Source of the DNA: Pelobates cultripes
Taxonomy: Eukaryota > Chordata > Amphibia > Anura > Pelobatidae
Length of the DNA: 64,000 bases
Assembly (NCBI GenBank): GCA_933207985.1
Contig: OW240914.1
Span: 137,128,820 to 137,192,819 of the forward strand
Direction: 5' to 3'
Shown: positions 1 to 15,380 of the stretch, one piece after another
How positions within the stretch are numbered: the stretch's first letter is position 1
How the letters are laid out: the number at the start of each line of letters is the position of its first letter
The notes under the pieces: generated by a model
The model's database searches: none
What the model saw: only the letters and a program-made list of their open reading frames with translations
Told to the model about the DNA's origin: nothing
Program-made: the position numbers and the translations under genes

Positions 1-3000
1 TAGGAACCAATGCCTGAAAACACCCTTTAACGTACTACAACCCCATATTACGTAGGAACCAATCCCTGAAAACACCCTTTAACGTACTACAACCCCATAT
101 TACGTAGGAACCAATACCTGAAAACACCCTTTACCGTACTACAACCCCATATTACTTAGGAACCAATCCCTGAAAACACTCTTTCCCGTACTACAACCCA
201 TATTTAGTAGGAGCCAATCCCTGAAAACACCCTTTACCGTACTACTACCCCATATTACGTAGGAACCAATCCCTGAAAACATCCTTTATCTTACTAAAAC
301 CCTATATTTCGTAGGAACCAATCCCTGAAAACACCCTTTACCGTACTACAACCCCATATTATATAGAAACCAATCCTGAAAACACCCTTTACCTTACTAA
401 AACCCCATTTTATGTAGGAACCAATCCCTGAAAACATCCTTTACTGTACTACAACCCCATATTACGTAGAAACCAATCCCTGAAAACATCCTTTACCGTA
501 CTACAACCCCATATTATGTAGTAACTAATCCCTGAAAACAACCTTTACCGTACTAAAACCCCATATTACGTAGGAACCAATCCCTGAAAACACCCATTAC
601 CTTACTAAAAACCCATATTACGTAGGAACCAATCCCTGAAAACACCCTTAACCGTACTACAACCCCATATTACGTAGGAACCAATCCCTGAAAACACCCT
701 TAACCGTACTACAACCCCATATTACATAGAAACCAATCCCTGTAAACATCCTTTACCGTACTACAACCCCATATTATGTAGTAACCAATCCCTGAAAACA
801 AACTTTACCGTACTAAAACCCCATATTACGTAGGAACCAATACCTGAAAACACCCTTTACCGTACTACAACCCCATATTACTTAGAAACCAATCCCTGAA
901 AACACCCTTAACCGTATTACAACCCCATATTACGTAGGAACCAATCCCGGAAAACATCCTTTACCTTACTAAAACCCCATATTACGTAGGAACCAATCCC
1001 TAAAAACAACCTTTACCGAACTACAACCCCATATTACGTAGGAACCAATCCCTGAAAACACCCTTTACCGTACTAAAACTCCATATTATGTAGGAACCAA
1101 TCCCTGAAAACAACCTTTACCGTACTAAAACCCCATATTGGGTAGGAACCAATCCCTGAAAACACCCTTTACCGTATTAAAACACCATATTACGTAGGAA
1201 GCAATCCTTGAAAACATCCTTTACCATACTACAACCCCATATTACGTAGGAACCAATCCCTGAAAACACCCTTAACCGTATTACAACCCCATATTACGTA
1301 GGAACCAATCCCTGAAAACACGCTTAACCGTAGTACAATCCCATATTACGTAGGAACCAATCCCTGAAAACAACCTTTACTGTAATAAAACCCCATATTC
1401 CATAGGGACCAATCCCTAAAAACACCCTTTACTGTACTAAAACCCCATATTACATAGGAACCAATCCCGAAAACACCCTTTACCTTACTAAATCCCCATA
1501 TTACGTAGGAACCAATGCCTGAAAACACCCTTAACCGTATTACAACCCCATATTACGTAGGAACCAATCCCTGAAAACACGCTTAACCGTAGTACAATCC
1601 CATATTACGTAGGAACCAATCCCTGAAAACAACCTTTACTGTAATAAAACCCCATATTCCATAGGGACCAATCCCTAAAAACACCCTTTACCGTACTAAA
1701 ACCCCATATTACATAGGAACCAATCCCGAAAACACCCTTTACCTTACTAAATCCCCATATTACGTAGGAACCAATGCCTGAAAACACCCTTTAACGTACT
1801 ACAACCCCATATTACGTAGGAACCAATCCCTGAAAACACCCTTTAACGTACTACAACCCCATATTACGTAGGAACCAATACCTGAAAACACCCTTTACCG
1901 TACTACAACCCCATATTACTTAGGAACCAATCCCTGAAAACACTCTTTCCCGTACTACAACCCATATTTAGTAGGAGCCAATCCCTGAAAACACCCTTTA
2001 CCGTACTACTACCCCATATTACGTAGGAACCAATCCCTGAAAACATCCTTTACCGTACTAAAACCCTATATTTCGTAGGAACCAATCCCTGAAAACACCC
2101 TTTACCGTACTACAACCCCATATTATATAGAAACCAATCCTGAAAACACCCTTTATCTTACTAAAACCCCATTTTATGTAGGAACCAATCCCTGAAAACA
2201 TCCTTTACTGTACTACAACCCCATATTACGTAGAAACCAATCCCTGAAAACATCCTTTACCGTACTACAACCCCATATTATGTAGTAACTAATCCCTGAA
2301 AACAACCTTTACCGTACTAAAACCCCATATTACGTAGGAACCAATCCCTGAAAACACCCTTTACCTTACTAAAACCCCATATTACGTAGGAACCAATCCC
2401 TGAAAACACCCTTAACCGTACTACAACCCCATATTACGTAGGAACCAATCCCTGAAAACACCCTTAACCGTACTACAACCCCATATTACATAGAAACCAA
2501 TCCCTGTAAACATCCTTTACCGTACTACAACCCCATATTATGTAGTAACCAATCCCTGAAAACAACCTTTACCGTACTAAAACCCCATATTACGTAGGAA
2601 CCAATCCCTGAAAACACCCTTTACCGTACTAAAACCCCATATTACTTAGAAACCAATCCTGAAAACACCCTTTACCTTACTAAAACCCCATATTACATAG
2701 GAACCAATCCCTGAAAACATCCTTTACCGTACTACAGCCCCATATTACGTAGGAACCAATCCCTGAAAACACCCTTTACCGTACTAAAACTCCATATTAG
2801 GTAGGAACCAATCCCTGAAAACACCCTTTACCGTACTTACAACCCCATATTATGTAGTAACCAATCACTGAAAACAACCTTTACCGTACTAAAACCCCAT
2901 ATTACTTAGGAACCAATCCCTGAAAACACCCTTTACCGTACTAAAACCCCATATTACTTAGGAACCAATCCCTGAAAACACCCTTTACCGTACTAAAACA

Positions 3001-6000
3001 CCATATTACGTAGGAACCAATCCCTGAAATCATCCTTTACCTTACAAAAAACCCATATTACGTAGGAACCAATCCCTGAAAACATCCTTTACCGTACTAC
3101 AACTCCATATTACGTAGGAACCAATCCCTGAAAACACCCTTTACCGTACTACAACCCCATATTACGTAGGAACCAATCCCTGAAAACATCCTTTACCGTA
3201 CTACAACCCCATATTATGTAGTAACCAATCCCTGAAAACAACCTTTACCGTACTAAAACCCCATATTACGTAGGAACCAATACCTGAAAACACCCTTTAC
3301 CGTACTACAACCCCATATTACTTAGAAACCAATCCCTGAAAACACCCTTAACCGTATTACAACCCCATATTACGTAGGAACCAATCCCGGAAAACATCCT
3401 TTACCTTACTAAAACCCCATATTACGTAGGAACCAATCCCTAAAAACAACCTTTACCGAACTACAACCCCATATTACGTAGGAACCAATCCCTGAAAACA
3501 CCCTTTACCGTACTAAAACTCCATATTATGTAGGAACCAATCCCTGAAAACAACCTTTACCGTACTAAAACCCCATATTGGGTAGGAACCAATCCCTGAA
3601 AACACCCTTTACCGTATTAAAATACCATATTACGTAGGAAGCAATCCTTGAAAACATCCTTTACCATACTACAACCCCATATTACGTAGGAACCAATCCC
3701 TGAAAACACCCTTAACCGTATTACAACCCCATATTACGTAGGAACCAATCCCTGAAAACACGCTTAACCGTAGTACAATCCCATATTACGTAGGAACCAA
3801 TCCCTGAAAACAACCTTTACTGTAATAAAACCCCATATTCCATAGGGACCAATCGCTAAAAACACCCTTTACCGTACTAAAACCCCATATTACATAGGAA
3901 CCAATCCCGAAAACACCCTTTACCTTACTAAATCCCCATATTACGTAGGAACCAATGCCTGAAAACACCCTTTAACGTACTACAACCCCATATTACGTAG
4001 GAACCAATCCCTGAAAACACCCTTTAACGTACTACAACCCCATATTACGTAGGAACCAATACCTGAAAACACCCTTTACCGTACTACAACCCCATATTAC
4101 TTAGGAACCAATCCCTGAAAACACTCTTTCCCGTACTACAACCCATATTTAGTAGGAGCCAATCCCTGAAAACACCCTTTACCGTACTACTACCCCATAT
4201 TACGTAGGAACCAATCCCTGAAAACATCCTTTACCGTACTAAAACCCTATATTTCGTAGGAACCAATCCCTGAAAACACCCTTTACCGTACTACAACCCC
4301 ATATTATATAGAAACCAATCCTGAAAACACCCTTTACCTTAGTAAAACCCCATTTTATGTAGGAACCAATCCCTGAAAACATCCTTTACTGTACTACAAC
4401 CCCATATTACGTAGAAACCAATCCCTGAAAACATCCTTTACCGTACTACAACCCCATATTATGTAGTAACTAATCCCTGAAAACAACCTTTACCGTACTA
4501 AAACCCCATATTACGTAGGAACCAATCCCTGAAAACACCCTTTACCTTACTAAAACCCCATATTACGTAGGAACCAATCCCTGAAAACACCCTTAACCGT
4601 ACTACAACCCCATATTACGTAGGAACCAATCCCTGAAAACACCCTTAACCGTACTACAACCCCATATTACATAGAAACCAATCCCTGTAAACATCCTTTA
4701 CCGTACTACAACCCCATATTATGTAGTAACCAATCCCTGAAAACAACCTTTACTGTAATAAAACCCCATATTACGTAGGAACCAATCCCTGAAAACACCC
4801 TTTACCGTACTAAAACCCCATATTACATAGGAACCAATCCCGAAAACACCCTTTACCTTACTAAATCCCCATATTACGTAGGAACCAATGCCTGAAAACA
4901 CCCTTTAACGTACTACAACCCCATATTACGTAGGAACCAATCCCTGAAAACACCCTTTAACGTACTACAACCCCATATTACGTAGGAACCAATCCCTGAA
5001 AACATCCTTTACCGTACTACAACCCCATATTATGTAGTAACTAATCCCTGAAAACAACCTTTACCGTACTAAAACCCCATATTACGTAGGAACCAATCCC
5101 TGAAAACACCCTTTAACGTACTACAACCCCATATTATGTAGGAACCAATACCTGAAAACACCCTTTAACGTACTACAACCCCATATTACGTAGGAACCAA
5201 TCCCTGAAAACACCCTTTAACGTACTACAACCCCATATTACGTAGGAACCAATACCTGAAAACACCCTTTACCGTACTACAACCCCATATTACTTAGGAA
5301 CCAATCCCTGAAAACACTCTTTCCCGTACTACAACCCATATTTAGTAGGAGCCAATCCCTGAAAACACCCTTTACCGTACTACTACCCCATATTACGTAG
5401 GAACCAATCCCTGAAAACATCCTTTACCGTACTAAAACCCTATATTTCGTAGGAACCAATCCCTGAAAACACCCTTTACCGTACTACAACCCCATATTAT
5501 ATAGAAACCAATCCTGAAAACACCCTTTACCTTACTAAAACCCCATTTTATGTAGGAACCAATCCCTGAAAACATCCTTTACTGTACTACAACCCCATAT
5601 TACGTAGAAACCAATCCCTGAAAACATCCTTTACCGTACTACAACCCCATATTATGTAGTAACTAATCCCTGAAAACAACCTTTACCGTACTAAAACCCC
5701 ATATTACGTAGGAACCAATCCCTGAAAACACCCTTTACCTTACTAAAACCCCATATTACGTAGGAACCAATCCCTGAAAACACCCTTAACCGTACTACAA
5801 CCCCATATTACGTAGGAACCAATCCCTGAAAACACCCTTAACCGTACTACAACCCCATATTACATAGAAACCAATCCCTGTAAACATCCTTTACCGTACT
5901 ACAACCCCATATTATGTAGTAACCAATCCCTGAAAACAACCTTTACCGTACTAAAACCCCATATTACGTAGGAACCAATCCCTGAAAACACCCTTTACCG

Positions 6001-8250
6001 TACTAAAACCCCATATTACTTAGAAACCAATCCTGAAAACACCCTTTACCTTACTAAAACCCCATATTACATAGGAACCAATCCCTGAAAACATCCTTTA
6101 CCGTACTACAGCCCCATATTACGTAGGAACCAATCCCTGAAAACACCCTTTACCGTACTAAAACTCCATATTAGGTAGGAACCAATCGCTGAAAACACCC
6201 TTTACCGTACTTACAACCCCATATTATGTAGTAACCAATCACTGAAAACAACCTTTACCGTACTAAAACCCCATATTACTTAGGAACCAATCCCTGAAAA
6301 CACCCTTTACCGTACTACAACCCCATATTACATGGGAACCAATCCCTGAAAACATCCTTTACCGTACTAAAACCCCATATTACATAGGAACCAATCCCTG
6401 AAAACACCCTTTACCGTACTACAACCCCATATTACGTAGGAACCAATCCCTGAAAACATCCTTTACCTTACTAAAACCCCATATTACGTAGAACCAATCC
6501 CTGAAAACATCCTTTACCTTACTAAAACCCCATATTACGTAGGAACCAATCCCTGAAAACATCCTTTACCGTACTACAACCCCATATTACGTAGGAACGA
6601 ATCCCTGAAAACACCCTTTACCGTACTAAAACTCCATATTATGTAGGAACCAATCCCTGAAAACACCCTTTACCGTACTTACAACCCCATATTATGTAGT
6701 AACCAATCGCTGAAAACAACCTTTACCGTACTAAAACCCCATATTGCGTAGGAACCAATCCCTGAAAACACCCTTTACCGTACTGAAACACCATATTTCG
6801 TAGGAACCAATCCCCAAAAACATCCTTTACCTTACTAAAACCCCATATTACATAGAAACCGATCATGAAAACACCCTTTACCTTACTAAAACCCCATATT
6901 ACGTAGGAAGCAATCCCTGAAAACATCCTTTACAGTTCTACAACCCCATATTACATAGGAACCAATCCCTGAAAACACCCTTAACCGTATTACAACCCCA
7001 TATTACGTAGGAACCAATCCCTGAAAACACCCTTAACCGTAGTACAACCCCATATTACGTAGGAACCAATCCCTGAAAACAACCTTTACCGTAATAAAAT
7101 CCCAAATTCCATAGGGAGCAATCCCTGAAAACACCCTTTACCGTACTAAAACCCCATATTACATAGGAACCAATCCCGAAAACACCCTTTACCTTACTAA
7201 ATCCCCACATTACGTAGGAACCAATCCCTGAAAACACCCTTTAACGTACTACAACCCCATATTACATAGGAACCAATCCCTGAAAACACCCTTTAACGTA
7301 CTACAACCCCATATTACGTAGGAACCAATACCTGAAAACACCCTTTACCGTACTACAACCCCATATTACTTAGGAACCAATCCCTGAAAACACCCTTTAC
7401 CGTACTACAACCCCATATTTAGTAGGAGCCAATCCCTAAAAACACCCTTTACTGTACTACTACCCCATATTACGTAGGAACCAATCCCTGAAAACATCCT
7501 TTACCTTACTAAAACCCGGTATTACATAGGAACCAATCCCTGAAAATACCCTTTACCTTACTAAAACCACATATTACGTAGGAACCAATCCCTGAAAACA
7601 CCCTTTACCGTACTAAAATCCTATATTTCGTAGGAACCAATCCCTGAAAACACCCTTTACCGTACTACAACCCCATTTTACTTAGAAACCAATCCTGAAA
7701 ACACCCTTTACCTTACTAAACCCCCATTTTATGTAGGAACCAATCCCTGAAAACATCCTTTACCGTACTACAACCCCATATTACGTAGGAACCAATCCCT
7801 GAAAACACTCTTTACCGTACTACAACCCCATATTACGTAGAAACCAATCCCTGAAAACATCCTTTACCGTACTACAACCCCATATTATGTAGTAACTAAT
7901 TCCTGAAAACAACCTTTACCGTACTAAAACCCCATATTACGTAGGAACCAATCCCTGAAAACACCCTTAACCGTACTACAACCCCATATTACGTAGAAAC
8001 CAATCCCTGAAAGCATCCTTTACCGTACTACAACCCCATATTATGTAGTAACCAATCCCTGAAAACAACCTTTACCGTACTCAAACCCCATATTACGTAG
8101 GAACCAATCCCTGAAAACACCCTTTACCGTACTAAAACACCATATTACGTAGGAACTAATCCCTGAAAACATCCTTTACCTTACTAAAACCCCATATTAC
8201 ATAGAAACCAATCCTGAAAACACCCTTTACCTTACTAAAACTCCATATTA
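1..8250. repeat. Satellite higher-order block family 1
   Basis: A rare variant monomer with CACTCTTTCCC and a shortened CCCATATTTAGTAGGAGCC recurs at about 177, 1,941, 4,122 and 5,315, each time in the same neighbourhood. The offsets (about 1,764, 2,181 and 1,193 bp) are close to 34, 42 and 23 monomers. A second marker, CCATAGGGACCAATC, recurs near 1,400, 1,660 and 3,840, and the 259-bp step there is about five monomers. These are nested block duplications, not one regular higher-order period. Confidence 0.85.
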
Positions 8251-11200
8251 CTTTGGAAGCAATCCCTGAAAACATCCTTTACCGTACTACAACCCCATAT
8301 TACGTAGGAACCAATACCTGAAAACACCCTTAACCGTAGTACAACCCCATATTATGTAGGAACCAATCCCTGAAAACATCCTTTAACGTACTACAACTCC
8401 ATATTACGTAGGAAGCAATCCCTGAAAACACCCTTTACCGTACTACAACCCCATATTATGTAGGAAGCAATCCCTGAAAACACCCTTTACAGTAGAAAAC
8501 CCCATATTAAATAGGAAACAATCCCTGAAAACAACCTTAACCGTACTAAAACACTAGATTAAATAGGAAACAATCCCTGAAAACAACCTTAACCGTACTA
8601 AAACACTAGATTTCGTAGGAACTAATCCCTGAAAACACCCTTTACCGTACTACAACCCCATATTACATAGGAACCAATCCCTAAAAACACCCTTTACCTT
8701 ACTAAAACCCCATATTACGCAGGAACCAATCCCTGAAAATACCCTTTACAATACTAAAACCCCATATTACATAGGAACCAATACCGGAAAACATTGTTTA
8801 CCTTACTAAAACCCCATATTACGTAAGAACCAATCACCGAAAACACCCTTTACCGTACTACAACCCCATTTTACGTAGGAACCAATCCCTGAAAACACCC
8901 TTAACCGTAGTACAACCCCATATTACGTAGGAACCCATCCCTGAAAACATCCTTTACCATACTAAAACCCCATATTACGTAGGAACCAATCCCGAAATCA
9001 CCCTTTACCTTACAAAAACCCCATATTACGTAGGAACCAATCCCTGAAAACATCCTTTAACGTACTACAACTCCATATTACGTAGGAAGCAATCCCTGAA
9101 AACACCCTTTACCGTACTACAACCCCATATTATGTAGGAAGCAATCCCTGAAAACACCCTTTACAGTAGAAAACCCCATATTAAATAGGAAACAATCCCT
9201 GAAAACAACCTTAACCGTACTAAAACAGTAGATTTCGTAGGAACTAATCCCTGAAAACACCCTTTACCGTACTACAACCCTATATTACATAGGAACCAAT
9301 CCCTAAAAACACCCTTTACCTTACTAAAACCCCATATTACGCAGGAACCAATCCCTGAAAATACCCTTTACAATACTAAAACCCCATATTACATAGGAAC
9401 CAATACCGGAAAACATTGTTTACCTTACTAAAACCCCATATTACGTAAGAACCAATCACCGAAAACACCCTTTACCGTACTACAACCCCATTTTACGTAG
9501 GAACCAATCCCTGAAAACACCCTTAACCGTAGTACAACCCCATATTACGTAGGAACCAATCCCTGAAAACACCCTTTACCGTACTAAAACCCTATATTAC
9601 GTAGGAACCAATCCCGAAATCACCCTTTACCTTACAAAAACCCCATATTACGTAGGAACCAATCCCTGAAAACATCCTTTAACGTACTACAACTCCATAT
9701 TACGTAGGAAGCAATCCCTGAAAACTCCCTTTACCGTACTACAACCCCATATTATGTAGGAACCAATCCCTGAAAACACCCTTTACCGTAATAAAACCAC
9801 ATATTACGTAGGAACCAATTCCTGAAAACACCCTTTACCGTACTACTACCCGGTATTATGTAGGAACCAATCCCTGAAAACATCCTTTACCTTACTAAAA
9901 CCCTATATTACATAGGAACCAATCCCTGTAAACACCCTTTACCTTACGAAAAAACCACATGTTATGTAGGAACCAATCCCTGAAAACACCCTTTACCGTA
10001 CTAAAACCCTATATTTCGTAGGAACCAATCCCTGAAAACACTCTTTACCGTACTACAACCCCATATTACATAGGAACCATTTCCCTAAAAACACCCTTTA
10101 CCTTACTAAAACCCCATATTATGTAGGAACCAATCCCTGAAAACACGCTTTACCATACTAAAACCCCATATTACATAGGAATCAATCCCTGAAAACACCC
10201 TTTACCGTACTACAACCCCATATTACATAGGAACCAATCCCTGAAAACACCCTTTACCGTACTACAACCCCATATTACGTAGGAACCAATCCCTGAAAAC
10301 ATCCTTTACCTTACTAAAACCCCATATTACATAGAAACCAATCCTGAAAACACCCTTTACCTTACTAAAACTCCATATTACTTTGGAAGCAATCCCTGAA
10401 AACATCCTTTACCGTACTACAACCCCATATTACGTAGGAACCAATACCTGAAAACACCCTTAACCGTAGTACAACCCCATATTATGTAGGAACCAATCCC
10501 TGAAAACACCCTTTACAGTAGAAAACCCCATATTAAATAGGAAACAATCCCTGAAAACAACCTTAACCGTACTAAAACACTAGATTTCGTAGGAACTAAT
10601 CCCTGAAAACACCCTTTACCGTACTACAACCCCATATTACATAGGAACCAATCCCTAAAAACACCCTTTACCTTACTAAAACCCCATATTACGCAGGAAC
10701 CAATCCCTGAAAATACCCTTTACAATACTAAAACCCCATATTACATAGGAACCAATACCGGAAAACATTGTTTACCTTACTAAAACCCCATATTACGTAA
10801 GAACCAATCACCGAAAACACCCTTTACCGTACTACAACCCCATTTTACGTAGGAACCAATCCCTGAAAACACCCTTAACCGTAGTACAACCCCATATTAC
10901 GTAGGAACCCATCCCTGAAAACATCCTTTACCATACTAAAACCCCATATTACGTAGGAACCAATCCCGAAATCACCCTTTACCTTACAAAAACCCCATAT
11001 TACGTAGGAACCAATCCCTGAAAACATCCTTTAACGTACTACAACTCCATATTACGTAGGAAGCAATCCCTGAAAACACCCTTTACCGTACTACAACCCC
11101 ATATTATGTAGGAAGCAATCCCTGAAAACACCCTTTACAGTAGAAAACCCCATATTAAATAGGAAACAATCCCTGAAAACAACCTTAACCGTACTAAAAC

Positions 11201-14200
11201 AGTAGATTTCGTAGGAACTAATCCCTGAAAACACCCTTTACCGTACTACAACCCTATATTACATAGGAACCAATCCCTAAAAACACCCTTTACCTTACTA
11301 AAACCCCATATTACGCAGGAACCAATCCCTGAAAATACCCTTTACAATACTAAAACCCCATATTACATAGGAACCAATACCGGAAAACATTGTTTACCTT
11401 ACTAAAACCCCATATTACGTAAGAACCAATCACCGAAAACACCCTTTACCGTACTACAACCCCATATTACGTAGGAACCAATCCCTGAAAACACCCTTAA
11501 CCGTAGTACAACCCCATATTACGTAGGAACCAATCCCTGAAAACACCCTTTACCGTACTAAAACCCTATATTACGTAGGAACCAATCCCGAAATCACCCT
11601 TTACCTTACAAAAACCCCATATTACGTAGGAACCAATCCCTGAAAACATCCTTTAACGTACTACAACTCCATATTACGTAGGAAGCAATCCCTGAAAACT
11701 CCCTTTACCGTACTACAACCCCATATTATGTAGGAACCAATCCCTGAAAACACCCTTTACCGTAATAAAACCACATATTACGTAGGAACCAATTCCTGAA
11801 AACACCCTTTACCGTACTACTACCCGGTATTATGTAGGAACCAATCCCTGAAAACATCCTTTACCTTACTAAAACCCTATATTACATAGGAACCAATCCC
11901 TGTAAACACCCTTTACCTTACGAAAAAACCACATGTTATGTAGGAACCAATCCCTGAAAACACCCTTTACCGTACTAAAACCCTATATTTCGTAGGAACC
12001 AATCCCTGAAAACACTCTTTACCGTACTACAACCCCATATTACATAGGAACCATTTCCCTAAAAACACCCTTTACCTTACTAAAACCCCATATTATGTAG
12101 GAACCAATCCCTGAAAACACGCTTTACCATACTAAAACCCCATATTACATAGGAATCAATCCCTGAAAACACCCTTTACCGTACTACAACCCCATATTAC
12201 ATAGGAACCAATCCCTGAAAACACCCTTTACCGTACTACAACCCCATATTACGTAGGAACCAATCCCTGAAAACATCCTTTACCTTACTAAAACCCCATA
12301 TTACGTAGGAACCAATCCCTGAAAACATCCTTTACCGTACTACAACCCCATATTACGTAGGAAGCAATCCCGGAAAACACCCTTTACCGTACTAAAACTC
12401 CATATTATGTAGGAACCAATCCCTGAAAACACCCTTTACCGTTCTAAAACTCCATATTATGTAGGAACCAATCCCTGAAAACACCCTTTACCGTACTTAC
12501 AACCCCATATTATGTAGTAACCAATCCCTGAAAACAACCTTTACCTTACTAAAACCTCATATTACGTAGGAACCAATCCCTGAAAACACCCTTTACTGTA
12601 CTAAAACACCATATTTCGTAGGAAACAATCCCTGAAAACATCCTTTACCTTACTAAAACCCCATATTACATAGAAACCAATCATGAAAACACCCTTTACC
12701 TTACTAAAACCCCATATTACGTAGGAAGCAATCCCTGAAAACATCCTTTACCGTACTACAACCCCATATTATGTAGGAACCAATCCCTGAAAACACCCTT
12801 AACCGTAGTACAACCCCACATTACGTAGGAACCAATCCCTGAAAACACCCTTTAACGTACTACAACTCCATATTACGTAGGAAGCAATCCCTGAAAACAC
12901 CCTTTACCGTACTACAACCCCATATTATGTAGGAACCAATCCCTGAAAACACCCTTTACCGTAATAAAACCACATATTACGTAGGAACCAATTCCTGAAA
13001 ACACCCTTTACCGTACTACTACCCGGTATTATGTAGGAACCAATCCCTGAAAACATCCTTTACCTTACTAAAACCCTATATTACATAGGAACCAATCCCT
13101 GTAAACACCCTTTACCTTACGAAAAAACCACATGTTATGTAGGAACCAATCCCTGAAAACACCCTTTACCGTACTAAAACCCTATATTTCGTAGGAACCA
13201 ATCCCTGAAAACACTCTTTACCGTACTACAACCCCATATTACATAGGAACCATTTCCCTAAAAACACCCTTTACCTTACTAAAACCCCATATTATGTAGG
13301 AACCAATCCCTGAAAACACGCTTTACCATACTAAAACCCCATATTACATAGGAATCAATCCCTGAAAACACCCTTTACCGTACTACAACCCCATATTACA
13401 TAGGAACCAATCCCTGAAAACACCCTTTACCGTACTACAACCCCATATTACGTAGGAACCAATCCCTGAAAACATCCTTTAACGTACTACAACTCCATAT
13501 TACGTAGGAAGCAATCCCTGAAAACACCCTTTACCGTACTACAACCCCATATTATGTAGGAACCAATCCCTGAAAACACCCTTTACCGTAATAAAACCAC
13601 ATATTACGTAGGAACCAATTCCTGAAAACACCCTTTACCGTACTACTACCCGGTATTATGTAGGAACCAATCCCTGAAAACATCCTTTACCTTACTAAAA
13701 CCCTATATTACATAGGAACCAATCCCTGTAAACACCCTTTACCTTACGAAAAAACCACATGTTATGTAGGAACCAATCCCTGAAAACACCCTTTACCGTA
13801 CTAAAACCCTATATTTCGTAGGAACCAATCCCTGAAAACACTCTTTACCGTACTACAACCCCATATTACATAGGAACCATTTCCCTAAAAACACCCTTTA
13901 CCTTACTAAAACCCCATATTATGTAGGAACCAATCCCTGAAAACACGCTTTACCATACTAAAACCCCATATTACATAGGAATCAATCCCTGAAAACACCC
14001 TTTACCGTACTACAACCCCATATTACATAGGAACCAATCCCTGAAAACACCCTTTACCGTACTACAACCCCATATTACGTAGGAACCAATCCCTGAAAAC
14101 ATCCTTTACCTTACTAAAACCCCATATTACGTAGGAACCAATCCCTGAAAACATCCTTTACCGTACTACAACCCCATATTACGTAGGAAGCAATCCCGGA

Positions 14201-15300
14201 AAACACCCTTTACCGTACTAAAACTCCATATTATGTAGGAACCAATCCCTGAAAACACCCTTTACCGTTCTAAAACTCCATATTATGTAGGAACCAATCC
14301 CTGAAAACACCCTTTACCGTACTTACAACCCCATATTATGTAGTAACCAATCCCTGAAAACAACCTTTACCTTACTAAAACCCCATATTACGTAGGAACC
14401 AATCCCTGAAAACACCCTTTACTGTACTAAAACACCATATTTCGTAGGAAACAATCCCTGAAAACATCCTTTACCTTACTAAAACCCCATATTACATAGA
14501 AACCAATCATGAAAACACCCTTTACCTTACTAAAACCCCATATTACGTAGGAAGCAATCCCTGAAAACATCCTTTACCGTACTACAACCCCATATTATGT
14601 AGGAACCAATCCCTGAAAACACCCTTAACCGTAGTACAACCCCATATTACGTAGGAACCAATCCCTGAAAACACCCTTAACCGTAGTACAAGCCTATATT
14701 ACGTAGGAACCAATCCCTGAAAACACCCTTTACCGTAATAAAACCCCATATTACGTAGGAACCAATCCCTGAAAACATCCTTTACCGTACTACAACCCCA
14801 TATTACGTAGGAAGCAATCCCTGAAAACACCCTTTACCGTACTAAAACTCCATACTATGTAGGAACCAATCCCTGAAAACACCCTTTACCGTACTAAAAC
14901 ACCATATTTCGTAGGAACCAATCCCTGAAAACATCCTTTACCTTACTAAAACCCCATATTACATAGAAACCAATCATGAAAACACCCTTTACCTTACTAA
15001 AACCCCATATTACGTAGGAAGCAGTCCCTGAAAACATCCTTTACCGTACTGCAACCCTATATTACGTAGGAACCAATCCCTGAAAACACCCTTAACCGTA
15101 GTACAAGCCCATATTACGTAGTAACCAATTCCTGAAAACACCCTTTACCATACTACTACCCCGTATTATGTAGGAACCAATCCCTGAAAACACCCTTAAC
15201 CGTAGTACAAGCCCATATTACGTAGGAACCAATCCCTGAAAACACCCTTAACCGTAGTACAAGCCCATATTACGTAGTAACCAATTCCTGAAAACACCCT
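8250..15300. repeat. Satellite higher-order block family 2
   Basis: A different variant set dominates here. The marker TTACAGTAGAAAACCCC recurs near 8,490, 9,164, 10,515 and 11,139. The marker ACCTTACGAAAAAACCACAT recurs at 9,941, 11,915, 13,114 and 13,741. Offsets of about 1,975 (38 monomers), 1,199 (23) and 624-627 bp (12) point to a 12-monomer unit and a larger duplication containing it. The first copy holds one extra ~50-bp monomer near 8,522-8,620 that the copy at 10.5 kb lacks. Confidence 0.82.
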
Positions 15301-15380
15301 TTACCGTACTACTACCCCGTATTATGTAGGAACCAATCCCTGAAAACACCCTTTACCGTACTACATCCCCATATTACATA

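Noticed and set aside
1346..7237. Six 60-67-codon minus-strand frames with a repeated GSYVIWGFSKVKGVF motif
   Set aside because: They are translations of the 52-bp satellite. Three 52-bp monomers make 52 codons in an open phase. No start context or splice sites support a gene.
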